A DNA stretch of 64,000 nt, taken from NCBI RefSeq assembly GCF_001748285.1, contig NZ_BDGT01000031.1, positions 1-64,000 on the forward strand, in the 5' to 3' direction. The number at the start of each line of letters is the position of its first letter. Position 1 is the first letter of the stretch. This DNA comes from Thermogemmatispora onikobensis (lineage in GTDB: Bacteria; Chloroflexota; Ktedonobacteria; Ktedonobacterales; Ktedonobacteraceae). Below the pieces are notes generated by a model. The model searched no databases and had not been told where the DNA came from. It saw only the letters and a list, made by a program, of their open reading frames with translations. Below are positions 1 to 8,951 of this stretch, one piece after another. A program made the translations under genes and the position numbers.

Positions 1-1120
1 CCTTATACAGTTCAAGCTCATCGGAGGCTTCTTTAAGAGATTGTTCCAGCGTATCAAGCTGCCTCTGACCCTCGGCGAGCTGCTGGCGCTGCTCAGCAAA
101 GCGGGCCTCAAGCTCGCGAGCGATGGCCTCCTCCTGCTGGCGGCGGAAGTCGGCCATCTCCTGGCGAGTCTGTTCCTGAGCCTCCTGATAGGCTTGCTGG
201 TGAGCTGCTTCGCGGATGGCGGCGAGCTGCTGCCGGACAGCGGGGAGCTGTTGCAGAAAGTCGCTGAACTCTTCCCAGTCGTCGATGACCTGCTCGCCAG
301 CTTGCAATAGGGCTTTGGCGCGTGTGAGGGTATCTGGCAGCAATGGCAGATTGGTGGCTGGTGACTGGGTGCTGAAGGCATGCTTCAGCGCCTTGAGCAC
401 GCGCCGCACCTGGTCCACGTCGAGATCTTTGACCAGGGGCTGCTTGTGATAGGCCGTGAGCACCTGCTTGATAATGACACCTGGAGGAGACCAGTCCAGC
501 TGCTCGGAGACGGCTGGCTCGATTGTCAGGAGGCGCAGCTCCTCGCCGTTGTCAAGCGGGAAGGTAAGAATCGCCTGCTCATCGTCGGGAAGCTTGCAGA
601 CGCCGACATACAGTGTTTGCTCCGTAAGGCCGTTGCTGTAGGCGAGAGGACGTAGCCGCTCGCCGTCTAGCTGGATGGGCCCATAGAGCTGGCCCCCATG
701 CTGGATATAGATGGTTTTCGTATAGCATGGCCTGGTGAAAGGTTCGCTCAGTCTGGCAAGGAGCCGCTCCCGTGGGATCGTGCTCCAGTCGAGGACTTGA
801 GCCAGTCCCTCGGGCGAGGGCCAGGGGGAACCAGCGATACGGTAATAGGCGTAGGTCGGGGAGTCTTTGAGGTCCTCGCGACCCTGGGCCGGTTCAACGC
901 GAAAGCTGTAGAGCAGCTCGGGTCTCCATCCACTCGGCCCACGTGGCCAGGCGACCTTACCGGTATTGGGGAAGAAGTGTTTGCGAGCCTCCCAGACCAG
1001 TGCTTCCCAGACCTTCATTTCACTACCTAAAAATGCAAGAGGTGTTATAAAAGATAAATTTTCCTTTATATCGTCTTTCCTAATAATTCCGATCCAATAG
1101 TATCTTTCTGTATCCGACAT
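1..1120 (-). CDS. Uncharacterised coiled-coil protein, 3' end cut by the window edge
   Basis: An uninterrupted minus-strand frame of 373 codons runs from an ATG at 1120 off the left edge. It begins MSDTERYYWIGIIRKDD and has a GGAAAGG ribosome site about 8 nt upstream. An internal ATG at 1018 is possible, but the upstream codons stay open and look coding. Residues 1-250 look globular and are rich in Trp and Tyr. From about residue 270 to the edge the sequence turns into a Gln/Glu/Arg/Ala-rich heptad pattern (QEAQEQTRQEMADFRRQQEE), a likely long coiled coil. It lies 60 nt downstream of the 640-aa gene on the same strand, so the two are probably co-transcribed. I do not recognise the family. A large protein with a domain beyond the coiled coil, such as an ATPase or nuclease, is possible but not visible here. 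Confidence 0.75.
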   Translation of the reverse strand, partial: MSDTERYYWIGIIRKDDIKENLSFITPLAFLGSEMKVWEALVWEARKHFFPNTGKVAWPRGPSGWRPELLYSFRVEPAQGREDLKDSPTYAYYRIAGSPWPSPEGLAQVLDWSTIPRERLLARLSEPFTRPCYTKTIYIQHGGQLYGPIQLDGERLRPLAYSNGLTEQTLYVGVCKLPDDEQAILTFPLDNGEELRLLTIEPAVSEQLDWSPPGVIIKQVLTAYHKQPLVKDLDVDQVRRVLKALKHAFSTQSPATNLPLLPDTLTRAKALLQAGEQVIDDWEEFSDFLQQLPAVRQQLAAIREAAHQQAYQEAQEQTRQEMADFRRQQEEAIARELEARFAEQRQQLAEGQRQLDTLEQSLKEASDELELYK

Positions 1121-1180
1121 GGCCGAGACCTTTCCATAGGGACAGGGGGAGCGTACAGAACACTGACTATGGCACTCGCT

Positions 1181-3103
1181 CTATGGTATCAGCTTCCCCG
1201 AGAAGAGTGCTATGAGGCGGTTCACTACCCAGGGAGGCAGATGCGAGGTCAGGAGGCGCCGCAGCGCCAGGGCCAGCGGCGGATCATCCTGGCGGGCAGT
1301 CTGCTCCAGAGAGCGCAACTGCTGCTGCAGAGCAGCCGGAAGCCCTGGCGTATGGGCAAGCTCAGCCGTTGGCAGGGTGGTGAGACAATGGCCCAGCCAG
1401 AGCAACTGCGCGCGTTGGGCAGTACTGAGCCGTAGTGGTGCAGCGACCGGTCTGGGGGCAGGCTCTAGAGAGATCTCCAGGCAGCCCAGGGCCCCCCCGT
1501 CGAGGACCAAGCGGGCCTGGCTGGCCCTGGCGAGCGCTGGCCAGATCTGCTGTCGCCAGAGGTCTGTCAGCTTCTCGCCTGTGGTCACTGGGGAGAAAGC
1601 ACGATCCTGGTGCCAGGGGGCCTCTGCAGTGCACCAGCGCCAGGAGACGCTGACCGGCAGGCCCGGCGGGGCCAGTTCCCATACCAGTGTGGCCCCTTCC
1701 TCTGCGCTCTTCAGCACCAGGCGGCCTGGCTCCGTGGCTCCCGCTGCCGCCTCTGCCGTCGGGCTGAACGCGGTGAACTCCTGCCGGGCACCACCCTGGG
1801 TCACCGCTGTGCAGCGCAAGCCTGCCAGCCATTCCGGCGGCAAGAGATCGGTCCCGGCCTCCCCAGCGCAAGGATCAAGAGTGAAGGCCAGGCGACCCGA
1901 CTGCCTCTCCTGCCAGAGCTGATAGCTCCCTGGCGCCAGACCGTCCACGGCCACGTAAACCATGCTGGTCTCCGTGGGCAGCAAAAACCGTTGCTCCACA
2001 GGCGGACCCCCACCCTCTTGTCTCAGACGCAGATCCAGGGTCAGGGCGCCAGCTCGCCCAGACTGAGAAGAGAGCAAGTCGGTGGGTGGTCTGCAGCCCA
2101 CAAGCACTTGCGAGCGCGATCCCAGCACGGGTGGTCTCTCCTTCGGGAGCAGCAGGGGCGGACTGAGCAGCAGCAGCGACCAGCTCGACTGCTGCCCCTT
2201 CAGTTCGCTGTAGTTCAGCCAGCGCTCAAGCCGGGCCTCAGCGTCCTTCGTGGCCAGGGTCGAAGAAGTCAGCTCCAGTTCCCATAACTGCCAGTCGGAG
2301 CAAGGTGGGCCGATCTGACGCTGCAGACCTGGCCAGTCCTCAAGCAGTCCCTGCTCAACAGTAAGCTCGCTGCGCACCAGCCAGTAGAGGCGCCTCCCAC
2401 GATAGAGCCTCACGCTCTCGCCGCGACGCAGGCGCCGGGGCAGCTTCTCATCTTCCTCCTCGTCCTCACAAAAGAGTGTTCCCTGCCAGTCGGCTGCGAG
2501 ACCGGGTGTTGGGGGGACTGTCTGCAGGCAATGGCACCCATCGGCGAGCTGACAGCAAAGCTCATATGCGCTGTCCTGTGGGGGCACCGGTAGCAGGGGT
2601 GAAAATGCCAGCTCCCTGAGTGATCGCCCCCTGGTTAGCTCTGGCGAGCCAGCCAGCAGACGAGCGTCAGCCGCCGGGCCAGCGAGCTGCTGCAGCTCCT
2701 GCCACGTCTCCTCACCCAGGGCAGAGAGATCAAGAGCGAGCTGCCAGCGCTCCTTGTGGTCGTCTGTTGCCACCATCAGCAGCAGAGGAAGCCCGGCGGG
2801 GATCTCTTCTTGACCTTCGTTGCGCTCGTCGTCGTCATCGTCCTGCCTGGGACTGCCTGGTGGACTGGCCGCGGGCGAGAGCGAGAGACCTTTTCTGTAG
2901 AGACAGCCGATATCTCGCAGCTTGCGAAATGTCCCCAGCGAAAGAGAAACGCCCTCATCGCTCTGTCTACCGGGGCGAGGGGGCCGAATACCCCACTTGG
3001 CCAGCCGCAAAAGGCCCTCTGGCGTGATCTGAAAGGTGCCCTGGCTCTTGCCCGCGACAATATAGTAGTGGCTCCCGTCCTTCGTCTGAAAAAGCTTGGC
3101 CAT
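1181..3103 (-). CDS. Uncharacterised 640-aa protein, first gene of a two-gene operon
   Basis: Starts MAKLFQTKDGSHYYIV with GGGGGAAGG just upstream of the ATG. No signal peptide or membrane segment is evident. Residues 1-60 resemble a small compact domain. Two acidic, low-complexity linkers follow (QDDDDDERNEGQEE near residue 90 and FCEDEEEDEKLPRR near 215). The rest is Leu-, Trp- and Pro-rich with no catalytic motif I can name. The C-terminus is Leu-rich and helical (LLTSHLPPWVVNRLIALFSG). The gene lies 60 nt upstream of the coiled-coil gene at the left edge, which suggests the two products work together. The family is unknown. A paired large unknown protein plus coiled-coil protein could be a defence or surface-assembly module, but nothing in the sequence decides this. 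Confidence 0.7.
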   Translation of the reverse strand: MAKLFQTKDGSHYYIVAGKSQGTFQITPEGLLRLAKWGIRPPRPGRQSDEGVSLSLGTFRKLRDIGCLYRKGLSLSPAASPPGSPRQDDDDDERNEGQEEIPAGLPLLLMVATDDHKERWQLALDLSALGEETWQELQQLAGPAADARLLAGSPELTRGRSLRELAFSPLLPVPPQDSAYELCCQLADGCHCLQTVPPTPGLAADWQGTLFCEDEEEDEKLPRRLRRGESVRLYRGRRLYWLVRSELTVEQGLLEDWPGLQRQIGPPCSDWQLWELELTSSTLATKDAEARLERWLNYSELKGQQSSWSLLLLSPPLLLPKERPPVLGSRSQVLVGCRPPTDLLSSQSGRAGALTLDLRLRQEGGGPPVEQRFLLPTETSMVYVAVDGLAPGSYQLWQERQSGRLAFTLDPCAGEAGTDLLPPEWLAGLRCTAVTQGGARQEFTAFSPTAEAAAGATEPGRLVLKSAEEGATLVWELAPPGLPVSVSWRWCTAEAPWHQDRAFSPVTTGEKLTDLWRQQIWPALARASQARLVLDGGALGCLEISLEPAPRPVAAPLRLSTAQRAQLLWLGHCLTTLPTAELAHTPGLPAALQQQLRSLEQTARQDDPPLALALRRLLTSHLPPWVVNRLIALFSGKLIP

Positions 3104-3304
3104 CGACCTTCCCCCAGGGGCCTGCTATCTTGATGCCGACTGCTTGCCAGAAGGAGAGACAGGACCCCAGCCGCTGGATCTTGCTCAACCGGGAAGAGGG
3201 TAAGGCGGCCTGCTCTGGCCTGGCGACAAAACCGACTTTGGAAGATGAGTCCCCGGTGATCACAGGCGCCTGCCTTCCCCGGCGTAGCCCCATCGATGAG
3301 AGTT

Positions 3305-3334
3305 ACTATACTCCAAAGAAAGGGCCGCAATCAA
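3305..3334 (-). promoter_or_regulatory. Probable sigma-A promoter of the 640-aa gene
   Basis: Read on the minus strand, TTGATT (3329-3334) and TATAGT (3305-3310) are separated by 18 nt. The 5' leader to the ATG at 3103 would be about 195 nt. Confidence 0.5.
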
Positions 3335-3637
3335 GAGAAACACTCTTCTCTTCGCTGTAAAACCCTTGCTGAAGCGCTTCCCTATGGCCGGGCCGATGGC
3401 TGGTGCTGGTAGGCCGATGGTCCAATGATTGGCTGGCTGATGAGAAGCTGGCAGGATGTGCCAATCAGTCTGATCTCATGAAGAGAGGATCAACGGGGGA
3501 GTTGTTTTGGCCGGCGATCCTTGCTTGGCTTTCCATCAAGTCACGCCATGCCGGCAAAGCGGCGGACAGGAGCGGAGCCTGTTCCCCTCCTGTCCAACTG
3601 TCTACTCAGCGCTGGCCAGCGGCCAGCCAGCGCTGTC
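3335..3637. other. Intergenic stretch without a recognisable gene
   Basis: It lies between the promoter of the 640-aa operon and the 3' end of cutA. Short open frames exist, but none has a ribosome site with coding-like composition. I see no clear terminator or repeat. Confidence 0.5.
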
Positions 3638-3988
3638 TCACTGTGGCCTGTCGCTCGTAGGGCGAGTCGTCTCAGCCGTCAGCCAGCGCAGATAGCCCTC
3701 GCTGCCAGCGGCGAGCGGCAGAGCGATAATCTCCGGCTCCTCGTAAGAATGGGCTGCCCGGATGGCCTGCTCGACAGCGCTGTAGAGATCGGCGCGCGTC
3801 TTGGCGCTACAGAGCCATTCCTGGGCCTGCTCGATTGCTCCCTGCCACCAGTAGACGCTCTGGATAGGACCGGAGATCTGCACACAGGCGGCCAGGCGCT
3901 GCTCGACGAGCTGCTGAGCGATCCGGCGTGCGCCCTCCTCCGAATCGATCGTTGTGCGCACCTCAAGAAACTCTGCCATTGTCTGCAT
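3638..3988 (-). CDS. cutA: CutA-type divalent ion tolerance protein
   Basis: The 116-aa product (MQTMAEFLEVRTTIDSEEGA...) matches the small trimeric CutA1 family. It has the N-terminal strand with EGARRIAQQLVEQRLAACVQ, the core YWWQGAIEQAQEWLCSAKT, and YEEPEIIALPL near the C-terminus. The start at 3988 has GAAGGAAGG immediately upstream. The next in-frame ATG at 3979 (MAEFLEV) has better spacing to that site, so the true start may be either. CutA is widespread and was linked to copper tolerance, but its biochemical role is still unsettled. It follows a gene remnant by 10 nt. Confidence 0.88.
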   Translation of the reverse strand: MQTMAEFLEVRTTIDSEEGARRIAQQLVEQRLAACVQISGPIQSVYWWQGAIEQAQEWLCSAKTRADLYSAVEQAIRAAHSYEEPEIIALPLAAGSEGYLRWLTAETTRPTSDRPQ

Positions 3989-3998
3989 GATCCTTCCT

Positions 3999-4319
3999 TC
4001 ACTCTGGGCTAGGCAACGGCTTGAAGAAATCACGGGCCAGCCACTGGATCTGTGGCTTGTGCTGCCAGGAGCGCGGCGCCCGCTGAAAGACTTCGAGCAC
4101 CTCATTATAGCGTTTCTGGCTGTGCAGCGTCAGGGCCAACTCGGCCCCCTGGCGTACGTAGCGGGCGAAGAGGTCCAGCTCACCGATCAGGCGAGCGGCA
4201 TCGGCCTGATAAATGATGGACTCGTTGCTGGCGCGCTCTGAGATCGAGGGTGTGGCAAGACTCAGCTCAATGGCCTGCCAGCTGCGCAGCTCGCGCGCCT
4301 GAGCAGCTGATTGGCCTTC
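3999..4319 (-). pseudogene. C-terminal remnant of a larger helical (TPR-like) protein
   Basis: 106 sense codons are open between an in-frame TAA (4320-4322) and a TGA at 3999. There is no ATG or GTG until deep inside the frame. The peptide (ARELRSWQAIELSLAT... RYNEVLEVFQRAPRSWQHK) is helical and looks like the last helices of a TPR-type regulator. It sits 10 nt before cutA in the same direction. A non-standard start such as CTG cannot be excluded, but a 5'-truncated remnant is the simpler reading. Confidence 0.5.
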
Positions 4320-4567
4320 TTAGGTGAAGGTGCTTCTCTGACCCCGTCGCTCATCGCTGCTCTCACTTTCAGTTTACTCAGAGAGAGACCATCTTTCAAG
4401 GGTATTTCGTGCAGAAGATGGAGGAATCTGGCTGGCCCCCTGTTGGCCCCTGCCCTGTATGCTCCTGGCCCCGTTGCTGCTCCTGTGCTGGCTCCTTGCT
4501 GGCGGTTCCTGGCGTGCCAGGGGTGTGCTATGCTTAGAGCGAGATGCGACCATCTTGTATATAAATT

Positions 4568-4582
4568 ATATGCTGAGCATAT
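4568..4582. promoter_or_regulatory. Perfect 7-1-7 palindrome upstream of the 37-aa membrane peptide
   Basis: ATATGCT, one G, then AGCATAT. It lies in an AT-rich island, unusual for this DNA, that ends 31 nt before the start codon. The position fits a promoter with an overlapping operator. The binding protein is unknown. Confidence 0.4.
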
Positions 4583-4613
4583 TGAATGTCAATATATAAG
4601 CAGGAGGTTGCAC

Positions 4614-4727
4614 ATGGTGACACTAGATGTCTGGTTGCTCTGTACGATTGCCCTGCTCTGTCTGCTGTGTGGGCTGATCATAGGTGTCTGGCTGGCGCGT
4701 CCGTCCCTCTCCTATCGAAGGCCCTAG
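4614..4727 (+). CDS. 37-aa single-pass membrane peptide
   Basis: A short frame begins at an ATG 6 nt after a perfect AGGAGG (4602-4607). It encodes MVTLDVWLLC followed by a continuous hydrophobic run to about residue 27, then ARPSLSYRRP with a basic tail. One membrane helix with a short cytoplasmic basic end is expected. A longer upstream reading in the same frame lacks a ribosome site and would cross the AT-rich promoter-like region, so the short start is preferred. No family is recognised. It is between the cutA remnant region and the convergent DNA methylase gene. Confidence 0.5.
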   Translation: MVTLDVWLLCTIALLCLLCGLIIGVWLARPSLSYRRP

Positions 4728-4921
4728 ATCGACGCAAAGCGGGGAGATAGAGCGATAGGACTGGAGAGAAGAGGAAGCTAAGGGGCCTTCTCTGCCTCCC
4801 TGGCTGAGAGGAAAGCGTATGGTAATAATGTGACTGCTTGGCTCTCAGGAGAAGCGCGCAGAGCGGGGTCTTGTCTCTCCTCCGAGAAAGCAAGCCAATG
4901 GCAGAGACAAGACCCTGCTCT

Positions 4922-5917
4922 CTACGATAGCCCTGATGTCTCCAACCAGCGCAGTTCACGCCCGATGAGCAGCTCCATCTGCTGCGTGTGATGGGTTGTA
5001 CGCATAGGCACGGCGGCCAGAGTCAGGCTGTAGCGTCTGGCCAGTGCGCGTACCTCTGGTGTGTCGTCGTACGTGACCAGAAAATCGCCCGCGAGGCAGC
5101 TCACCAGCGCAAACAGCGCCTCGTGATCCAGCTCAGAGTAGCGGTAGAGCCGGCGCCCGGCCTTTTTGCCGGTGAGTGTGTAGGGGGGATCAATAAAGCT
5201 GACCACGTCATGGCGTCCCTGATACTGGCGGAGCTGCTCCAGGCCATCGCCGTGGATGAACGCAAGGCGTGGACTCAGGCGGGCGATCTCCTCGATGCGC
5301 CGCCGCAAGGTTGCTGGATACCAGCGCGAGCGTAGGCCGCGTCCATCTTCGCCATGCTTGAGAAGACCGGCGCCGGGGGCCAGAATACCGCCGTGGCTGA
5401 CGCGGTTGCGAAGCAAGGTCTGAAAGGCATGCTCGGCGAGAGAAAGGGTCTGGCGCGGGCGTGTGAGCCAGTCCTCTACTTCTGCGGGTGTCAGCTCAAA
5501 GGATTGGAGGAGCTGTAGTAGCTGGGCGCATGGCTCCTCTTGCAAGAGAGTCTGCCAGACGGCGGCCACGTCCTCGTCCAGCTCTACCATCAGGGCCTGC
5601 TCTACCAGTCCCTCAGCGACGGCGGTCAGACTGACGCTGCCGCCGCCAGCGAAGGGTTCTAGTAGCACAGTCGGACGGGCTGGTGACAAGCCGCGGCTCG
5701 CTCTGCCCTTGGCGGAGAGCCAGCGGCGTATGTAAGGGACGAGCCAGGTCTTGCCGCCCGGATAGCGAAAGGGACTGCGCTGGGGCACGCTGGCTACATT
5801 AACAGGCTCTGGGAAATCCTTTCCTTGAAGGGGGGCAGTACCGCTGGCATGGCTTGCCATTTCGCCATCGCCAAAGAGCGGAGCCATCAGAGAAAATGCT
5901 TGTTCTTTTGAACCCAC
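4922..5917 (-). CDS. Adenine-specific DNA methyltransferase (D12 / Dam class)
   Basis: Transfers methyl from S-adenosylmethionine to N6 of adenine in DNA. The 331-aa product has the D12-class signature FRYPGGKTWLV at residues 50-60, the SAM-binding LLEPFAGGGSVS at 85-96, and the catalytic DPPY at 243-246 in VVSFIDPPYTLTGKK. The first 45 residues are a non-conserved extension. The start is GTG at 5917, with AGGAGG 5 nt before it. No restriction endonuclease lies next to it, so it looks like an orphan or solitary methylase. The recognition site cannot be read from the sequence. Confidence 0.9.
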   Translation of the reverse strand: MGSKEQAFSLMAPLFGDGEMASHASGTAPLQGKDFPEPVNVASVPQRSPFRYPGGKTWLVPYIRRWLSAKGRASRGLSPARPTVLLEPFAGGGSVSLTAVAEGLVEQALMVELDEDVAAVWQTLLQEEPCAQLLQLLQSFELTPAEVEDWLTRPRQTLSLAEHAFQTLLRNRVSHGGILAPGAGLLKHGEDGRGLRSRWYPATLRRRIEEIARLSPRLAFIHGDGLEQLRQYQGRHDVVSFIDPPYTLTGKKAGRRLYRYSELDHEALFALVSCLAGDFLVTYDDTPEVRALARRYSLTLAAVPMRTTHHTQQMELLIGRELRWLETSGLS

Positions 5918-6088
5918 TCAATCCTCCTCCCACTCAAGAAGCTCTAAAGTCTGGAAAGTGACTGCCTGGACCGGGTGATCCAGGCAGTCCGGTGTCACAA
6001 CAAGCAGGAAACCCAGGGCGTGAGGGTGTGAGTGAGGTGGTAACGATCTGCTACTGCTGCTACAGCTTTTCCCATTGCTTGAGAGCCA

Positions 6089-7363
6089 CTAGGCCCCGGC
6101 CCGGGGGCCACGCGCAGGCCGCTCGGATTTAGCCCGCATCTGGGCCTCATGTTGGGCGATCACCGTGGCCGTACTGCTCGGATACGTCACACGGAAACCG
6201 TCGTAGTTGGGATAGAGCGTGCCATCATCCTGCAGGCCCGTCAGAATCCAGAACTGATCACCATTGCCGTTCAACCGATAGACCTGGTCGGTCCACTGGC
6301 GATAGATATCATCGCGCGTCGTCAGATCCAGCCAGCCATATTCCTCCAGGACCACTGGCTTGCCCAGCGCATGGCCATCGCGAATATGATCGGCGATCCA
6401 CTGCAGCGACCAGGCATTGTCTTTGCCCCAGTAGTCCGGGTATAAGTGCAGCGTCCCGTAGTCAACCGTGGGCAGAGCCACCAGGCGCTTCCAGTCCACG
6501 CCCTGACTCCCGTTGTAAGCCCAGTCGGCGTTTCCCGGCTCGTTGTACCAGCCTTCGTCACCGACCGCCACCAGATGGAGGCCATCCATACTCTTGATGA
6601 AGGCGCTCATTTCATGAACCCAGGCCGTCAGGGTCTGGCCGCTGGGGTCCGACTGACAGCGCGGCTCGTTGGCCAGTTCCCAGGTCATAATGGTTGGGTC
6701 GAGATAGAGCGGTTTGCCTGTGTAACGGTTCACGCGATGGATGAAATGACGCACGTAAGCCTTGTAGGCAGCCTTAATCTGAGGATTCGTGTAGAAGTCA
6801 TCATGACTGCTGGCTCCGAACCAGGCCACATACTGGTTCATACCGCCGAAGTCGTCCCAGTTGTTGACCAGGGGGACCACCAGCTTGATGCCCAGCTGAC
6901 CAGCACGCCAGACCGTGTAGTCGAAACGCTCGTAGCCGTCTTCAGGATAGACGCCCGGCTCAGGCTGCATGACAAAGCCATTGTGCGGCTGCCCGTCGAG
7001 AAAACCCCAAATGCGTAAGACCGGCAGGCCCAGCGCGGCAACATCCTTGAGGACATCGTCGATCATAAAGTGGGATTGATAATGCATATAATAATTGTTG
7101 GTGCCAGCAAAATAGAAAGGCTTGCCGTCCAGGATGAAGAACGGCCCGCGCCGGCTGATGAAGCTGCTGCGTTGCTGCCGCAAGCTGGCCGCCGTGAAAC
7201 GAGGAGATGATGCCGCATCGGCACTGGGGCGCGCAAATGCCGTTCCCGCACCAAAGCCACGACCCGCCGCCCAAAGGCTCAGACCAGCGGCGGCTACGGC
7301 TCCAAGAAAGGCCCTCCTGCTCGCTTGCGGTTGCGGGGTCTCAGCATGTTGTGCATCCTGCAT
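6089..7363 (-). CDS. Exported GH5 endo-beta-mannanase
   Basis: A secreted glycoside hydrolase likely to cleave beta-1,4-mannan. From the ATG at 7363 (AAGGAG 8 nt upstream) the 424-aa product has a twin-arginine signal, SRRAFLG near residues 15-21, followed by a hydrophobic Ala-rich segment. The catalytic barrel starts with FILDGKPFYFAGTNNYYMHY, typical of GH5 mannanases. The acid/base is Glu233 in TWELANEPR and the nucleophile lies in VVLEEYGW (Glu340/341). HLYPDYWG is also typical. A longer reading from 7432 lacks a ribosome site. The gene is divergent from a LacI regulator, and an operator-like site lies between them. Confidence 0.88.
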   Translation of the reverse strand: MQDAQHAETPQPQASRRAFLGAVAAAGLSLWAAGRGFGAGTAFARPSADAASSPRFTAASLRQQRSSFISRRGPFFILDGKPFYFAGTNNYYMHYQSHFMIDDVLKDVAALGLPVLRIWGFLDGQPHNGFVMQPEPGVYPEDGYERFDYTVWRAGQLGIKLVVPLVNNWDDFGGMNQYVAWFGASSHDDFYTNPQIKAAYKAYVRHFIHRVNRYTGKPLYLDPTIMTWELANEPRCQSDPSGQTLTAWVHEMSAFIKSMDGLHLVAVGDEGWYNEPGNADWAYNGSQGVDWKRLVALPTVDYGTLHLYPDYWGKDNAWSLQWIADHIRDGHALGKPVVLEEYGWLDLTTRDDIYRQWTDQVYRLNGNGDQFWILTGLQDDGTLYPNYDGFRVTYPSSTATVIAQHEAQMRAKSERPARGPRAGA

Positions 7364-7432
7364 AGGCTCTGCTCCTTCCTGGATGAATGGCTGCGCTCCA
7401 GTGAGTTTCAATGAACGATGCAAATTTTTCAA

Positions 7433-7444
7433 TGAACCGTTACA
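7433..7444. promoter_or_regulatory. LacI-type operator half-palindrome upstream of the mannanase
   Basis: TGAACCGTTACA is an imperfect inverted repeat of the kind bound by LacI/GalR proteins. A related site stands at 7571-7583 before the LacI gene. Confidence 0.45.
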
Positions 7445-7570
7445 CGGAAGAATGGTACCATCTTACCAACCATTCTGTCAATAGGTGCCCCTTCTAATGG
7501 TTGAGAATCGTCATGCCGCCCACGGCTGGCCTGTAGATTGACAGATATCAATGTAGATGTTATCTTTTTC

Positions 7571-7583
7571 GTGAACGTTTCAC
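7571..7583. promoter_or_regulatory. LacI-type operator upstream of the regulator gene
   Basis: GTGAACGTTTCAC is a near-perfect palindrome with a single central G. It lies 20 nt before the regulator's start, which suggests autoregulation. Confidence 0.5.
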
Positions 7584-7602
7584 ATCCTTGGAGGGATCGG
7601 CG

Positions 7603-8727
7603 TTGGCAAACACTGTCACCTTGAGAGACATCGCGAGGGAGGCGGGGGTTTCAGTTGGCACCGTTTCGCGAGTCCTCAACAACCACGGCAACGTCACCGC
7701 GGAGACGCGCCAGCGTGTGCTGCGTGCGGCCTCGCGGCTTGGCTACTTTGGGAGTGGGAGGCAAGGGGTGGGAGAAGAAGAGCGTCCTGTTGAGGGGCGC
7801 ATTGTCAGAGAGATCGGCTTTCTCTTCTGCTCCTTTCTGCCCAAGACCAGCGTTCCCACCAATCCATTCTGGTCGCACATCCTGCACGGCGTCGAGAGCG
7901 AGGCGCGGCGGGCCAACGTCAAAGTGACCTATCGCGCCATTAGCGAGATCCAGGCGGACCCTGATCGTCTGCTGACCACCATCTACGATATGCGTCTCGG
8001 CGGCATTCTGCTGGTAGGGCCTGCCGAGGCCGTCACGGTGCAGGCCATTCAGCAGACGGGCACGCCGCTAGTCCTCGTTGACAACTATGTTCCCCAAACA
8101 GATGCTGTCTTGGGGAATAACCTGGATGGTGCGCGCCAGGCCGTTGAGTACCTGATCAGTCTGGGCCATCGCCGCATTGCCTTCATGGGTGGACCCTTGA
8201 TGACGGAGGCCAGTGACGAGCGGGAGCAGCCAGGAGAAGAAGGGGGGCCACGACTGCCAAGGAACCGCGTCTATACGATTGAGCGCCGTGCCCAGGGGTA
8301 TCGTCTGGCCCTGCTGGAGGCCGGCCTGCCCATTCTGCCAGAGCTTTACGAGGATGGTGGCCTCTCGATGGAAGGGGGGTATCTGGCCTGCAGGCGGCTG
8401 CTGGAACGCGGCGAGCAGTTCAGTGCCCTTTTCTGTGCCAACGATGAGATGGCCGTAGGAGCGATGAAAGCTCTGCGTGAGGCCGGGTTGCGTCTGCCCG
8501 AGGACGTCTCGCTGGTGGGCTTCGACGACATCGATATGGTGGAGCACCTGACTCCGGCCCTGACGACGGTTCGCGTCAATAAGGAGGCTCTCGGCATGGT
8601 GGCCTTGCGGCGGCTGCTCGCTTTGATCAGTCACCCTGATCCTGTGCACGTAGTCTCTATGCTAGACGTAGAGCTGGTGCAACGCGAGTCGGCCTGTGCT
8701 CCGCCTCCTGCCTCTGCCCGCCATTGA
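7603..8727 (+). CDS. LacI-family transcriptional regulator
   Basis: The 374-aa product has an N-terminal LacI helix-turn-helix (VTLRDIAREAGVSVGTVSRVLNN), a hinge helix region (RQRVLRAASRLGYF), and a periplasmic-binding-protein-like sensor domain ending in LVGFDDIDMVEHLTPALTTV. The start is taken as TTG at 7603, because the GGAGGG ribosome site lies just upstream. An earlier in-frame TTG at 7588 would place that site inside the gene. A low-complexity insertion (GSGRQGVGEEERPVEG) sits between the two domains, and another Glu/Gly-rich loop near residue 207. It is divergent from the mannanase and upstream of a large hydrolase, so it probably controls mannan or mannooligosaccharide use. Confidence 0.9.
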   Translation: MANTVTLRDIAREAGVSVGTVSRVLNNHGNVTAETRQRVLRAASRLGYFGSGRQGVGEEERPVEGRIVREIGFLFCSFLPKTSVPTNPFWSHILHGVESEARRANVKVTYRAISEIQADPDRLLTTIYDMRLGGILLVGPAEAVTVQAIQQTGTPLVLVDNYVPQTDAVLGNNLDGARQAVEYLISLGHRRIAFMGGPLMTEASDEREQPGEEGGPRLPRNRVYTIERRAQGYRLALLEAGLPILPELYEDGGLSMEGGYLACRRLLERGEQFSALFCANDEMAVGAMKALREAGLRLPEDVSLVGFDDIDMVEHLTPALTTVRVNKEALGMVALRRLLALISHPDPVHVVSMLDVELVQRESACAPPPASARH

Positions 8728-8951
8728 ACCTGATGCTCCTGACAGGCTGAGAAGGAAGCGCTGTTGTTGGTCTCTTCCCTACCGTGCAGGGATGCTGCCA
8801 GCCGCCTCTCTCCTTTCCGCTGCTCTGGAGTTGCTGCATTCTGATTGATCCTGGCTTGCTGGCGTGGGCGCGTGCTGCTCCCTCCGTCCGTGGTCTTTGT
8901 TGTCGGTGAGGGAAGCGCCTTGTTTGTCTGGATGCTTTTGTGTGAGGAACG

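Noticed and set aside
41-1030. Several plus-strand frames at the left edge
   Set aside because: They are antisense to the minus-strand gene, whose frame runs without a stop from 1120 to the edge and has coding-like composition.
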